Of a stretch of 64,000 nucleotides of DNA, positions 16,271 through 25,261 are shown piece by piece. Source of the DNA: Pseudobutyrivibrio sp. ACV-2 (GTDB lineage Bacteria > Bacillota > Clostridia > Lachnospirales > Lachnospiraceae); contig NZ_FNQZ01000008.1 of assembly GCF_900107545.1 (NCBI RefSeq), positions 1-64,000 of the forward strand. The letters run 5' to 3'. Under the pieces are notes generated by a model that was given only the letters and a program-made list of their open reading frames with translations, was not told the origin of the DNA and did no database searches. Both the position numbers and the translations under genes were made by a program. Positions within the stretch are counted from its first letter, which is position 1, and every line of letters begins with the position of its first letter.

Positions 16271-17591
16271 ATTAGAGAGAACAGTAACAGGGGAATTATT
16301 AAAAAAGTTTTGTGTGGCAATAGCTGCTACCACAATGGTACTTACTATGACCTCATGTGGACAAGATGAGAATAATAATGCTGAATTCAAGCCCGCTTTA
16401 TCCTTTGAAACTGAGTGTCAGCTCAAAGTGGCAGGTAGCTACTCAAATTTTGAATCACTTGAAAGTGAATTTGAGCGTTTTTATGAATACTATCCAAATG
16501 TAAATCTCAACTATGTTTGCCTGGATGATTATGACAACACAATCGCCAGCGCTTTGATTAGTGATGAGGCTCCAGATATTTACGTCACGGCATCATGGAT
16601 GTTGGACGAGGATAGAATGGCTCCTGTACTTGAACATGCAGAAGTGCTTTCAAACCCTGATTTGAATATAAACCTGGATTGCATACGAAAGGGCGCCAGA
16701 TGGAGCCTGGATAATGGAGATGTTATCATGCTTCCAATATTTACAAGGTCCTATGGAATGCTTGTGAATATGGATATTTTTGAAAAAAATGAACTTGAGG
16801 TTCCTGAAAATTATTCAGAACTAATAGATGTTTGTGAAAAGCTTGAGGCAGCAGGTTATGAAGCACCTATCATGGGAGCAAATGGCACTACAGTTGCAGG
16901 AATGTATTATGCTTTGGCCTTTCCATTTTTCTGTGATGATGTTATCAAAAATCCTGACTCTGTGGCAGCACTTAATTCCATGGATAAATCAGCAGGAGAA
17001 ATAATGCGACCTACTCTTGAAAGACTTGGGGATTTTGTGGATAGCGGACATTTGAATCCAAATCTTTGTGGAGAAGAGATTGCAGATGACTACGATGCTG
17101 TCATCATGCGATTTTTTGAGGGTGATGTTCCGATGATGCTGGGAAGTGGAGATATGGTTTCCGGCACTCTGAAGCGAGAAAGCAAATCGGAAGCTTTTAT
17201 AGCTAATCCATTTAAATATCAATTTTATGTAGTTCCTTTTGGGGATGAGGGCGGCTATTTCTTAGATGCGGTAAATCTGTTTTTCAGTGTAAATAAAAAT
17301 AGTGCAAATTTGGATATGACCAATGAATTCATCCGATTTTTAATGAGAGAAAAAGAACTTGGCAACATGGCTGCAATCAAGAGATTGATTACTCCTACCA
17401 ATGATTTTTCCGTGGATGAGGTTTATTCCTCACTTGAAGGTTTTCCAGATGAACGAGCCTTCAGTTATCAGGAAACAGGACTTAATGATGCGGTAAATAA
17501 AGAATTTCGTGCAGCAGCCTACAAGGTTGCAAATGGCATCATGACTGTTGATGAAGCGGTGAATGCATACGGAAGCTTGTGGGATGAATAA
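16260..17591 (+). CDS. Family 1 extracellular solute-binding lipoprotein (sensor partner)
   Basis: 443 residues. A basic start and hydrophobic stretch end in the lipobox TMTSC33, so the mature protein is a membrane-anchored lipoprotein. The mature part has the type-1 binding-protein layout: QLKVAGSYSNFESLESEFER, APDIYVTASWML, then DNGDVIMLPIFTRSYGMLVN. The ATG is inside the kinase gene (overlap 16260-16270), indicating translational coupling. No ABC permease or ATPase is nearby, so it probably presents a ligand, likely a carbohydrate, to the kinase's extracellular domain rather than feeding an importer. Confidence 0.85.
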   Translation: MRFKLERTVTGELLKKFCVAIAATTMVLTMTSCGQDENNNAEFKPALSFETECQLKVAGSYSNFESLESEFERFYEYYPNVNLNYVCLDDYDNTIASALISDEAPDIYVTASWMLDEDRMAPVLEHAEVLSNPDLNINLDCIRKGARWSLDNGDVIMLPIFTRSYGMLVNMDIFEKNELEVPENYSELIDVCEKLEAAGYEAPIMGANGTTVAGMYYALAFPFFCDDVIKNPDSVAALNSMDKSAGEIMRPTLERLGDFVDSGHLNPNLCGEEIADDYDAVIMRFFEGDVPMMLGSGDMVSGTLKRESKSEAFIANPFKYQFYVVPFGDEGGYFLDAVNLFFSVNKNSANLDMTNEFIRFLMREKELGNMAAIKRLITPTNDFSVDEVYSSLEGFPDERAFSYQETGLNDAVNKEFRAAAYKVANGIMTVDEAVNAYGSLWDE

Positions 17592-17613
17592 TCTCCCATA
17601 GAAAGGATAGTTA

Positions 17614-18627
17614 ATGGAAGAGCGTGTAGTGGTTGTAGATGATGACGCAATCATATTGAAAAATGCTAACAGGGTTCTTTCTGAGGCCGGCTTTAAGGTT
17701 ACATGCCTTAAAAGCGGTCGGCTTTTGTTGGATTACGTGGTGAAAAATACGATTGATATGCTACTTTTAGATATCAAAATGCCAGAGCTTGACGGCTTTG
17801 AGACCATGAAGCTTTTAAGAAAGTGGGAAAATGAAAATGGCAAGAAGCAAACACCAGTCATTTTCTTTACTGCTAATGATGATTGCGAATCGGAAACTGC
17901 CGGGCTGTCTTTGGGAGCCATGGATTTTATCAGAAAGCCATTTATAGCAGAGGTTTTGACACTTCGAGTCAGCCATTTGCTTGAACTTATCAGGCTGCAG
18001 AATGATTTACATGCGGAGGTCGAGCGCAAGACCAAAGAGGTAGAGGGGCTGTCTCTTCATGTAGTGCATACATTGGCAGATGCTATCGATGCAAAAGACG
18101 CCTACACAAAAGGCCATTCAGGAAGGGTGGCGGAGTATTCCAAAGAAATAGCAAGAAGAGCAGGTTTTCCAATAGCATATCAGGAAGAAATATACATGAT
18201 GGGACTGCTTCACGATGTAGGAAAAATCGGTGTTCCGGATGCTGTGATTAATAAGCCGGGAAAGCTTACAGATGAAGAGTTCGAAAAAATAAAAACACAT
18301 CCCGGAAGGGGTGCAAAAATCCTTGAAAATATCGAGGAAATGCCACAACTTGCCATCGGCGCCAGATGGCACCACGAGCGTTTTGATGGCAGGGGATATC
18401 CTGATGGATTAGCAGGATTGGACATTCCGGAAGAGGCAAGAATTATTGCAGTCGCCGATGCCTACGATGCCATGACAAGCAACCGAAGCTACCGAGGACT
18501 TATTCCACAAGACGTGGTGAAGCAGGAGTTAGAAAAAGGATCAGGAACTCAGTTTGACCCAAGGTTTGCAGCAATAATGCTGGAAATAATAAAGGAAGAT
18601 GTAGATTATAAGCTCCATGAACATTGA
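17614..18627 (+). CDS. Response regulator with HD-GYP c-di-GMP phosphodiesterase domain
   Basis: 337 residues. The N-terminal receiver has acidic D9-D11, D53 (LLLDIKMPELDG) and a late Lys in FIRKPF. A coiled linker leads to the HD-GYP domain, with HSGRVAEYS, the HD pair in LLHDVGKIGVPD, HPGRG, HHERFDGRGYPDGLAG and the ADAYDAMTS segment all intact. It should hydrolyse c-di-GMP when phosphorylated. Starts 23 bp after the binding-protein gene with AAAGGATAG. As the only obvious output of the operon, it links the sensed ligand to c-di-GMP level. Confidence 0.92.
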   Translation: MEERVVVVDDDAIILKNANRVLSEAGFKVTCLKSGRLLLDYVVKNTIDMLLLDIKMPELDGFETMKLLRKWENENGKKQTPVIFFTANDDCESETAGLSLGAMDFIRKPFIAEVLTLRVSHLLELIRLQNDLHAEVERKTKEVEGLSLHVVHTLADAIDAKDAYTKGHSGRVAEYSKEIARRAGFPIAYQEEIYMMGLLHDVGKIGVPDAVINKPGKLTDEEFEKIKTHPGRGAKILENIEEMPQLAIGARWHHERFDGRGYPDGLAGLDIPEEARIIAVADAYDAMTSNRSYRGLIPQDVVKQELEKGSGTQFDPRFAAIMLEIIKEDVDYKLHEH

Positions 18628-18674
18628 ACGATAACTTTAGATTGTCAATCTAATTTAATATTGAACATTACATA

Positions 18675-18707
18675 GAGTAGTTATCGAAAGATAGCTGCTC
18701 TTTTTTT
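18675..18707 (+). terminator. Terminator of the signalling operon
   Basis: GAGTAGTTATC-GAAA-GATAGCTGCTC followed by seven Ts (18701-18707). Confidence 0.85.
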
Positions 18708-18728
18708 GTGAAGAGTTTTGTGGGTTCA

Positions 18729-18788
18729 GGCAGTGCTAGAAGCAAAAATGAATGTAGCACTGCCCAAAAGAAGAGAAGCGGGCAGTGC
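18729..18788. repeat. Inverted GGCAGTGCTA repeats upstream of ychF
   Basis: GGCAGTGCTA (18729-18738) pairs perfectly with TAGCACTGCC (18755-18764), and GGCAGTGC recurs at 18781-18788. The repeats lie in the 240-bp gap before ychF with no T-run, so they may be an operator or a relic of a small repeat element. The rest of the gap is AT-rich and featureless. Confidence 0.45.
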
Positions 18789-18946
18789 AAAAGAAAAAAA
18801 TGCTGCCAGCACAGCCCGAAACTAAAAAACACCCAGGGTAGAGAAATAAATAGAAATGTGGTAATATACAAAAGGCTATGACCAAAAGTGTCATAAATAT
18901 TGAAAACACAGTAAAATCAATACTTTTAGAAGGAGATAAATAAAAT

Positions 18947-20047
18947 ATGAAGTTAGGAATCGTAGGTTTACCAAACGTTGGCAAATCAACTTTATTTAAT
19001 TCACTTACAAAGGCAGGAGCACTCGCTGCCAATTATCCATTTGCAACAATCGACCCTAACGTAGGTGTCGTATCTGTACCAGATAAGCGTCTTGATGCAC
19101 TTACAAAGATGTACAACTCTAAGAAAACTGTTCCTGCAACTATCGAGTTCGTTGATATCGCAGGTCTTGTAAAGGGTGCTTCAAAGGGTGAGGGACTTGG
19201 AAACCAGTTCCTTGCAAACATCCGTGAGGTAGATGCTATCGTACACGTTGTACGTTGCTTCGAGGATGCAAACGTAGTTCACGTTGATGGTAGCATAGAT
19301 TCTTTAAGAGATATCGAGACAATCAACCTTGAGCTTCTTTTCTCTGATATGGAAGTTATGGAGCGTCGTTACTCTAAGACAGAGCGCAGCGCTCGTATGG
19401 ACAAGACACTTCAGAAGGAAGCTGCTATGCAGAAGCGCCTTCTTGAGCATATGGAAGCTGGCAACATGGCCAAGACTTTTGAGCTTAACGATGAGGACGA
19501 GGAAGCTTACTTCAAGGAGTACAATCTTCTTACTGCAAAGCCAGTTATCTACGCTGCAAATGTAGAGGATGAAGACCTTGCAGATGATGGTGCAAACAAT
19601 AAAAACGTTCAGGCTGTTCGTGAGTACGCTGCTAAGGAAGGCTCAGAGGTATTCGTTATTTCAGCCCAGATTGAGCAGGAGATTTCTGAGCTTGAGTCAG
19701 ATGAGGAAAAGCAGGAGTTCTTAGAGGCTATGGGTCTTGAGGAATCAGGTCTTGATAAGCTCATCACTGCATCATATAGATTACTTGGTCTTATTTCATA
19801 TCTTACATCTGGTGAGGATGAGACCCGTGCATGGACAATCAAGAAGGGGACAAAGGCTCCACAGGCTGCTGGAAAGATTCATACTGATTTCGAGCGTGGA
19901 TTTATCAAGGCAGAGGTTGTAAGCTATGATGACCTTATGGCAAATGGCTCTATGACAGCTGCAAAGGAAAAGGGCCTTGTACGTATGGAAGGTAAGGAAT
20001 ACGTCGTTGCTGATGGCGACGTTATTACATTCAGATTTAATGTTTAA
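18947..20047 (+). CDS. ychF: YchF/OLA1-family ribosome-associated ATPase
   Basis: 366 residues, the full family length. G1 GLPNVGKST is at the N-terminus, with [34 protein letters not shown] (G3, with the switch-II region) and the NxxE-type specificity region [13 protein letters not shown] of this ATP-preferring Obg subfamily. The C-terminal TGS-like domain runs [19 protein letters not shown] to the end [12 protein letters not shown]. Codon use is biased toward a few codons (many CTT, CGT, GTA), as expected for a well-expressed housekeeping gene. RBS AGAAGGAGA. Confidence 0.97.
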   Translation: MKLGIVGLPNVGKSTLFNSLTKAGALAANYPFATIDPNVGVVSVPDKRLDALTKMYNSKKTVPATIEFVDIAGLVKGASKGEGLGNQFLANIREVDAIVHVVRCFEDANVVHVDGSIDSLRDIETINLELLFSDMEVMERRYSKTERSARMDKTLQKEAAMQKRLLEHMEAGNMAKTFELNDEDEEAYFKEYNLLTAKPVIYAANVEDEDLADDGANNKNVQAVREYAAKEGSEVFVISAQIEQEISELESDEEKQEFLEAMGLEESGLDKLITASYRLLGLISYLTSGEDETRAWTIKKGTKAPQAAGKIHTDFERGFIKAEVVSYDDLMANGSMTAAKEKGLVRMEGKEYVVADGDVITFRFNV

Positions 20048-20147
20048 TTAAAAGCGTTAATTATTAATAATTCACACTTTTTCTTTGGAAATGTATTATT
20101 ATATCCTTATAAGCAGATATATTTTTTGTCCGTTGAAGGAGGTATAT

Positions 20148-20387
20148 ATGAAAATCACTAACATTAAAGACACAGATGCTTTTTTTAAGGTAATTGATAG
20201 TTGTGAAGGCACAGTTGAGTTAATCACAAGCGAAGGTGACAGATTAAATCTTAAGTCAAAGCTTTCACAGTTTGTTTCACTTGCTAGTATTTTCCAGGCA
20301 GATTCAAGCATCATTCCCGAGCTTGAAATCATCGCCTATGAGCCGGAAGACTCAAAGAAGTTATTAGATTTTATGATTAATCAATAA
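20148..20387 (+). CDS. Conserved small hypothetical protein (79 aa)
   Basis: ATG 20148 with AAGGAGG (20137-20143) is clearly better than the upstream in-frame ATG at 20085. The product MKITNIKDTDAFFKVIDSCE ... ELIT.EGDRLNLKSKLSQFV ... PEDSKKLLDFMINQ is an alpha/beta mini-protein without membrane segments or cysteine clusters. Similar short proteins in Lachnospiraceae are sometimes mislabelled as polyA polymerase; I know of no function. It lies between ychF and the structured leader of pepT. Confidence 0.7.
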   Translation: MKITNIKDTDAFFKVIDSCEGTVELITSEGDRLNLKSKLSQFVSLASIFQADSSIIPELEIIAYEPEDSKKLLDFMINQ

Positions 20388-20547
20388 GAGAAGACGGGAG
20401 GACCCCGCTTGCGGGAGTTGCCCGGCTTCCACAACCCAGTCCATTGGGCAAAGCCCAATCATAAATGGCTGGGTTTTCCCGAAAAGAAGACCGGGAGGGC
20501 ATATGGCCTATAATTAAAAGATTTTCAATATTGAAAAGTATTATACA
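20388..20547 (+). ncRNA. Structured intergenic region upstream of pepT (candidate leader RNA)
   Basis: Contains CCCGC-TT-GCGGG (20403-20414), GCCCGG (20420) that can pair with CCGGGAGGGC (20491-20500), and a nested stem in which ACCCAG..CCAT (20434) pairs with ATGG.CTGGGT (20465) around GGGC-AAA-GCCC (20446-20456). The segment folds into a multi-arm structure closed by the GCCCGG pairing and is followed by a terminator just before pepT. I match it to no riboswitch consensus I know. Confidence 0.45.
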
Positions 20548-20573
20548 GGGCTCTCCTAGAGCCCTATTTTTAT
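20548..20573 (+). terminator. Terminator/attenuator immediately before pepT
   Basis: GGGCTCT-CCT-AGAGCCC (20548-20564) then TATTTTTA. It ends at the pepT ribosome site (GGAG at 20574-20577), so it either terminates the upstream small gene or attenuates pepT. Confidence 0.65.
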
Positions 20574-20585
20574 GGAGAACTAAAG

Positions 20586-21803
20586 ATGCGTGCATACGAA
20601 AGATTATTAAATTATGTAAAAGTATTTACAACAAGTGATGAGGACAGCACAACAGTTCCATCTACAGCCCGTCAGTTTGACTTGGCTCACAAGCTTGTTG
20701 AGGAAATGAAAGAAATCGGAATAGCTGATGCTCATGTAAATGATATGTGCTATGTTTACGGTACTATTCCAGCTACACCAGGCTATGAAGATAAAAAATC
20801 AGTTGGCTTTATTGCTCACATGGATACCGCTCCAGATTTCTGCGGTGAAAACGTAAATCCGATAATTGAGGAAAACTATAACGGTGAAGATGTAGTCCTT
20901 GGCACAAGTGGCCGTACAATCAAAGTTGCAGATTTCCCACATTTAAAGACGCTAAAGGGTCGTACATTGATTCATACAGATGGCACAACACTTCTTGGTG
21001 CAGACGACAAATCTGGTATTGCAGAGATTATGACATTTGCTGAAGAAATCATCGGAAGCGACGAGCCTCACGGCAAGATTTGTATAGCCTTCACACCTGA
21101 TGAGGAAATCGGTGCAGGTGCAGATCATTTTGATGTGGAGCATTTTGGAGCTCAATTCGCATATACGGTAGACGGTGGCGAAGAAAACGCTGTAGAATAC
21201 GAAAACTTCAATGCAGCAGGTGCTGAAGTAAAGTTTAATGGTGTAAATATCCACCCAGGTGATGCCAAGGATATTATGGTAAATGCAGCGCTTGTGGCTA
21301 TGGAATTCAATGCTATGCTTCCACCAACACAGACACCTAGCCAGACCAGTGGATATGAGGGCTTTTTCCATCTTACAGATATGAAGGGTGATGTTGCATC
21401 AGCAGAGCTTTCATATATCATTCGTGACCATGATGCTGATAAATTTGCAGACAAGAAAAAAGTTATGGAGCATGCTGCAAATATCATTAATCGGAAGTAC
21501 GGCGAGGGTACCTGCGAGCTTACTATCAAGGATCAATATCAGAACATGCTTGAGATGATCAAGCCACACATGTTCCTTATAGATTTTGCATTCAAGGCGT
21601 TAGAGGATGCTGGTGAAAATCCAAAGGCTGTTGCTATCAGAGGCGGCACAGATGGCGCCAGACTTTCATTTATGGGATTGCCATGTCCAAACCTTGGAAC
21701 AGGTGGATACAATTTCCACGGTCCAATGGAGCACATCACAGCAGAGGGTATGGATACTGTAGTGCGCGTGCTACACGGTATAACAAAACGTTTTGCAGAA
21801 TAG
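20586..21803 (+). CDS. pepT: Peptidase T (tripeptide aminopeptidase)
   Basis: 405 residues, normal PepT size. M20 metal-site motifs are all present: GFIAHMDTAPDF (first His and Asp, ~residue 79), TTLLGADDKSGIAEIM (bridging Asp), FTPDEEIGAGADHF (catalytic Glu and metal Glu), YTVDGGE, and the late AIRGGTDGARLSFMGLPCPNLGTGG with the final metal His in NFHGPMEH. Cytoplasmic zinc exopeptidase releasing N-terminal residues from tripeptides. Starts 12 bp after the leader terminator. Confidence 0.96.
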   Translation: MRAYERLLNYVKVFTTSDEDSTTVPSTARQFDLAHKLVEEMKEIGIADAHVNDMCYVYGTIPATPGYEDKKSVGFIAHMDTAPDFCGENVNPIIEENYNGEDVVLGTSGRTIKVADFPHLKTLKGRTLIHTDGTTLLGADDKSGIAEIMTFAEEIIGSDEPHGKICIAFTPDEEIGAGADHFDVEHFGAQFAYTVDGGEENAVEYENFNAAGAEVKFNGVNIHPGDAKDIMVNAALVAMEFNAMLPPTQTPSQTSGYEGFFHLTDMKGDVASAELSYIIRDHDADKFADKKKVMEHAANIINRKYGEGTCELTIKDQYQNMLEMIKPHMFLIDFAFKALEDAGENPKAVAIRGGTDGARLSFMGLPCPNLGTGGYNFHGPMEHITAEGMDTVVRVLHGITKRFAE

Positions 21804-21827
21804 TTAGATGAGCAAACAGGGGAAATT

Positions 21828-22694
21828 ATGTCAGCTGAAAAAAGAAAAGATTTACTAATCGATATTTTAATGGATGCATTGTCGGGCTTGTGTATTGGTA
21901 TTGCTCTTTATAATTTTGCGGCAGATGCCAAGTTCCCTTTGACAGGCCTTACCGGTATTGCTATGATTTTTTATCAGTACTGGGGATGGAAAATCGGTCT
22001 TGTGACAATCATCATGAACATTCCGCTTATTGTCTGGGCTTACAAGGTTCTTGGAAGAAAATTTTTGTTGCGTTCCTTTAAGACTATGGCAATTGGCACT
22101 GTGATGATGGATTTTGTGGCACCTTTTGTTCCACGAATCGACATAGGAAATACACTTTTAAATGCTATAGTTGTAGGTGTGTTTACAGGACTAGGCTACG
22201 CCCTAGTATATATGCGCAATTCATCCACAGGCGGTGCAGATTTTATAATGATGATTATAAAAGCAAAGCACCCACATATGTCTCTTGGAAGAATATTTTT
22301 CATTGTGGATGTTGTGATTATAGTCATCGACACTATTGCCTATGCGCATTCATTTGAAGCGCTTTGCTATGGTTTTGTAATCAGCTATATAGGTTCACTT
22401 GTAGTTGACAAGGTTATGATTTCTGCTGATTCAGGTATGATGTGCATGATCGTAACCAACAAAGCCGAAGCCATTGCAGATGCTATCGACAAAGCAGTAG
22501 AGCGAGGCACTACCATTTTTACAGCAAAGGGCGGCTACAAGGGCGATGAAAGACAGGTCCTTATGTGCGCCTGCTCAGACAAGCAGATGTATCAGGTCAA
22601 TCGTGTTGCAAAAAAGATTGACGTTGATGCGTTTATAGTCATCATGGAATCAAAGGCAGTGTATGGCGAGGGGTTCAAACGTTTTAAGGGTTAA
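21828..22694 (+). CDS. YitT-family membrane protein
   Basis: 288 residues. Five to six hydrophobic segments occupy the first ~200 residues (LSGLCIGIALYNFAADAKFPLTG, GLVTIIMNIPLIVWAY, IVVGVFTGLGYALVYMRNSS, IFFIVDVVIIVIDTIAY). The GGADF motif after TGLGYALVYMRNSSTGG is typical of the family. The C-terminal ~80 residues form the soluble DUF2179 domain (RGTTIFTAKGGYKGDERQVL). Transport substrate unknown. Start after GGGGAAATT, 24 bp downstream of pepT, so probably the same transcript. Confidence 0.9.
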   Translation: MSAEKRKDLLIDILMDALSGLCIGIALYNFAADAKFPLTGLTGIAMIFYQYWGWKIGLVTIIMNIPLIVWAYKVLGRKFLLRSFKTMAIGTVMMDFVAPFVPRIDIGNTLLNAIVVGVFTGLGYALVYMRNSSTGGADFIMMIIKAKHPHMSLGRIFFIVDVVIIVIDTIAYAHSFEALCYGFVISYIGSLVVDKVMISADSGMMCMIVTNKAEAIADAIDKAVERGTTIFTAKGGYKGDERQVLMCACSDKQMYQVNRVAKKIDVDAFIVIMESKAVYGEGFKRFKG

Positions 22695-22747
22695 CAGGTA
22701 GTAGGGGCATTTGGGTTGACCTTAGAAAGATTTTAAGAGGTAAAGAT

Positions 22748-23374
22748 ATGTCAGAAAAAATTTGTGTACTTGGAGTTGCAGGCGGCTCTGCGTCAGGCAA
22801 AACTACAATTATCAATAAGCTACAGGATTATTTTGGTGCAGATATTGCGGTTATCAGCCATGATTCTTATTATAAGGCTCATCCGGAAATGAGCTTTGAG
22901 GAACGCAGCCAGTTGAACTACGACCATCCGGATTCATTTGAGTCTGACAGAATGGCAGAGGATGTTAGAAAGCTTATCAAAGGTCATCCAATTGATATGC
23001 CAGTCTATGATTATGTTATCCATAACCGTTCAGACGAGACTATTCGTATCGAGCCAAAGACTGTTATCGTCATGGAAGGAATCCTTATCCTTGAAAATAA
23101 AGAGCTTCGTGATTTGATGGATATCAAGATTTTTGTTGATACAGATGCAGATGAGCGTCTCATGCGCCGTATCAAACGTGACATGATTGAGCGTGGACGA
23201 AGCATTGAATCTATCATTGATCAGTATGCAAAGACAGTAAAGCCTATGCACGAAGAGTTCGTTGAGCCATCTAAAAAGCATGCAGATATTATCATCCCAC
23301 GTGGTGGTGAGAATGAAGCAGGCCTTGAAATGCTTATCACATACATGAACAAAAAGCTTCACGCAGAAGAATAA
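22748..23374 (+). CDS. udk: Uridine kinase
   Basis: 208 residues. P-loop GVAGGSASGKTT (~residues 9-20), HDSYYKAHPEMSFEERSQLNYDHPDSF (substrate-binding), VIVMEGILIL (Walker B-like), DTDADERLMRRIKRDMIERGRS (lid) and EPSKKHADIIIPRG near the end. Phosphorylates uridine and cytidine with NTP in pyrimidine salvage. RBS AAGAGGTAAAG before the ATG. Complete. Confidence 0.96.
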   Translation: MSEKICVLGVAGGSASGKTTIINKLQDYFGADIAVISHDSYYKAHPEMSFEERSQLNYDHPDSFESDRMAEDVRKLIKGHPIDMPVYDYVIHNRSDETIRIEPKTVIVMEGILILENKELRDLMDIKIFVDTDADERLMRRIKRDMIERGRSIESIIDQYAKTVKPMHEEFVEPSKKHADIIIPRGGENEAGLEMLITYMNKKLHAEE

Positions 23375-23439
23375 AACACCTCATTGAAAGTAAAGTGTGG
23401 CAATAATCTTCTGGCGTTTGTACAATACGCATTTTGAAT

Positions 23440-23488
23440 CACAACCTTTTTTAGCCACTATTACCAAAAAAGGTTGTGGTTATTTTTT
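23440..23488 (+). terminator. Terminator after udk
   Basis: A perfect 13-bp stem CACAACCTTTTTT (23440-23452) / AAAAAAGGTTGTG (23466-23478), then TTATTTTTTT. The rest of the 218-bp gap (23375-23592) is AT-rich with no gene seen. Confidence 0.8.
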
Positions 23489-23592
23489 TGCCTTTTTTAC
23501 CATATGTGTGGGTGTTATAATTAATATTGCTATTTGGATGGTAGTTGTCTTTATAGCAAAAGGGATATGTAATACAGGGAGAATTATTTGTA

Positions 23593-24357
23593 ATGGAAAA
23601 GAAACCTATAGTTTTGGCTGTTGCCGGAAAGGGTGGAGTTGGCAAAACTTCCCTTGCTGCGGTGATGGTTAAATTGTTAGTGGAAGCTTATCCTGATAAA
23701 AAAATCTTGGCAATTGATGCAGATCCGGCAGTTGGACTATCCACAGCACTTGGAGTGGAGCCTGAGCTTACTTTGGATGACATTCGCAAGGAAGCTGTAG
23801 AGGCTGCTGAAAGGGGCGATGCAGGCGCTACAGTTGAGGTGCTTGGCGAAGCCAGATATCGTATTTTTGATTGCATGATTGAGACAGGTGGCTTTTCTTT
23901 TATTGCAATTGGACGTCCAGAAGCGGCTGGCTGTTATTGCAAAATCAATACTTATCTCAAAGAAGTAATCGCTTCAATTTCCGACAATTTTGATTACATT
24001 GTTATAGACGGAGAGGCTGGCATTGAACAGATTAATCGTCGTGTCATGGAAAAGGTCACACATCTTGTCCTTGTTACAGATTCCAGCAAAAAGGGGTGTG
24101 ACGTAATAAAGACTATTAAAAAAGTTGCTGACGATTTGGTTATGTATGAGCAAATTGGAGTGGTAGTAAATCGTGTTCCATCTGAGGATGTTTTGTCATA
24201 TATGGATTTGGGAAGCATCCCATTTTTAGGCGCCATAGGAGTTGATGCCAATTTGACAGAATGTGACTTAAAGGGCAAATCAGTCCTTGAAATAGTCGAT
24301 GATACTGCCATCGTAACTGGAATGAAAAAAGCTCTCGCAAAATTAGAGATTATTTAA
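23593..24357 (+). CDS. cooC: CooC-like nickel-maturation ATPase
   Basis: 254 residues of the MinD/ParA (SIMIBI) class. The deviant Walker A AGKGGVGKTS is at residues 11-20, switch I in IDADPAVGLSTALGV, and Walker B in FDYIVIDGEAGIEQINRR. The segment GCYCKI holds C114-Y-C116, the CXC metal-binding pair seen in CooC, which inserts nickel into carbon monoxide dehydrogenase or acetyl-CoA synthase. The usual client (CODH) is not in the window. The neighbours are an HgdC-like activase, an acetyl-CoA-synthase-like protein and HypA, so the most likely client is the ACS-like protein. A generic MinD-type role cannot be excluded. Confidence 0.75.
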   Translation: MEKKPIVLAVAGKGGVGKTSLAAVMVKLLVEAYPDKKILAIDADPAVGLSTALGVEPELTLDDIRKEAVEAAERGDAGATVEVLGEARYRIFDCMIETGGFSFIAIGRPEAAGCYCKINTYLKEVIASISDNFDYIVIDGEAGIEQINRRVMEKVTHLVLVTDSSKKGCDVIKTIKKVADDLVMYEQIGVVVNRVPSEDVLSYMDLGSIPFLGAIGVDANLTECDLKGKSVLEIVDDTAIVTGMKKALAKLEII

Positions 24358-24391
24358 TAAATGACCTTGAGTCATACGAGGAGAATATAAA

Positions 24392-25192
24392 ATGAAATAT
24401 TTTGGTGGATGTGATTCAGGCTCCACATATACAAAGTGCGTGATTATTGATGAAACTGGTAAGATGGTTGCAAATGTCACTTTGAAGAGTCGTATAAATG
24501 CTGTGCTATCCTGCCAGGATGCTCTTGATCAGGCAGTAGCCCAGGTGACAGATTTAAATAGCGCAGAAGATTTAACATATCTTGTAGGTACAGGTTATGG
24601 ACGTAACAAGGTTCCTTTTGCAGATGAAAATATTTCTGAAATTAGCTGTCACGCCATGGGGGTACACGTTGCTGACCCTACCGTAAAGGCGATAATAGAT
24701 ATTGGTGGACAGGATGTAAAGGGAATCGCAGTTGATAGTGATGGCACAGTTTTAAATTTTGCCATGAACGATAAATGTGCTGCCGGCACAGGCCGATTTT
24801 TTGAAGCCATGGCCAGAGCTTTTGAGATGGATTTAGATGAATTTTCAGACCTGTCTCTCAAAGCCAAAAATGTCATTCCAATCACTGCACAGTGTACCGT
24901 ATTTGCGGAATCAGAAGTTATATCACTTGTGGGAGAAGGCAAGCCGATGGATGAAATTGCGGCGGGAATCCAGCTTTCGGTTGCCAAGCGCTGTTTCGTA
25001 ATGTCTAAAAAAGCCGGCGCCACTGACAAAATCACGCTCACAGGCGGCTGCGCTAAAAATGCAGGTCTAAAGGCCGCCATCGAAAAAGTTCTAAAGCTAA
25101 AAGTAATCGATTTACCAATCGATCCTCAGCTAATGGGTGCACTAGGCGCCGCCGAATTCGCCCGTAAAAAGTGTAATGTTCAGGTTGTTTAG
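24392..25192 (+). CDS. HgdC/BadF-type activase (ASKHA ATPase with [4Fe-4S])
   Basis: 266 residues. N-terminal phosphate-binding GGCDSGSTYTKCVIID, DIGGQDVKGIAVDSDG, and LTGGCAKNAGL complete the actin-fold ATPase. Cys129 (KCAAGTGRF) and Cys168 (AQCTVFAESE) are 39 residues apart, matching the two cysteines that bridge a [4Fe-4S] cluster between subunits of the Acidaminococcus HgdC activator. Such proteins drive an electron uphill with ATP into a 2-hydroxyacyl-CoA dehydratase or a corrinoid protein. No dehydratase subunits are near; partners here are CooC-like and ACS-like proteins. RBS GAGGAGAAT (24379). Confidence 0.88.
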   Translation: MKYFGGCDSGSTYTKCVIIDETGKMVANVTLKSRINAVLSCQDALDQAVAQVTDLNSAEDLTYLVGTGYGRNKVPFADENISEISCHAMGVHVADPTVKAIIDIGGQDVKGIAVDSDGTVLNFAMNDKCAAGTGRFFEAMARAFEMDLDEFSDLSLKAKNVIPITAQCTVFAESEVISLVGEGKPMDEIAAGIQLSVAKRCFVMSKKAGATDKITLTGGCAKNAGLKAAIEKVLKLKVIDLPIDPQLMGALGAAEFARKKCNVQVV

Positions 25193-25261
25193 TGAGCGGC
25201 TCATAACCTTGGCCTGCGGGAGCACGAAACACTTGGAGCCGCTTAGTAGGGAGATGTATTT
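25193..25261. repeat. Dispersed structured repeat, short copy C
   Basis: AGCGGCTC (25195-25202) pairs with GAGCCGCT (25236-25243) around GGCCTGCGGGAGCACGAAAC (25211-25230). The inner sequence matches the 3' part of the longer copies at 26169-26262 and 60350-60444. It has a closed stem of its own but lacks the 5' half of the core. Confidence 0.6.

Noticed and set aside
20085-20147. Longer N-terminus for the 79-aa protein
   Set aside because: The strong AAGGAGG site at 20137-20143 fixes the start at 20148; the upstream part is hydrophobic noise.
20388-20573. Known riboswitch (guanidine, THF, SAM) before pepT
   Set aside because: None of the conserved core sequences of those classes could be matched; kept only as an unnamed structured leader.
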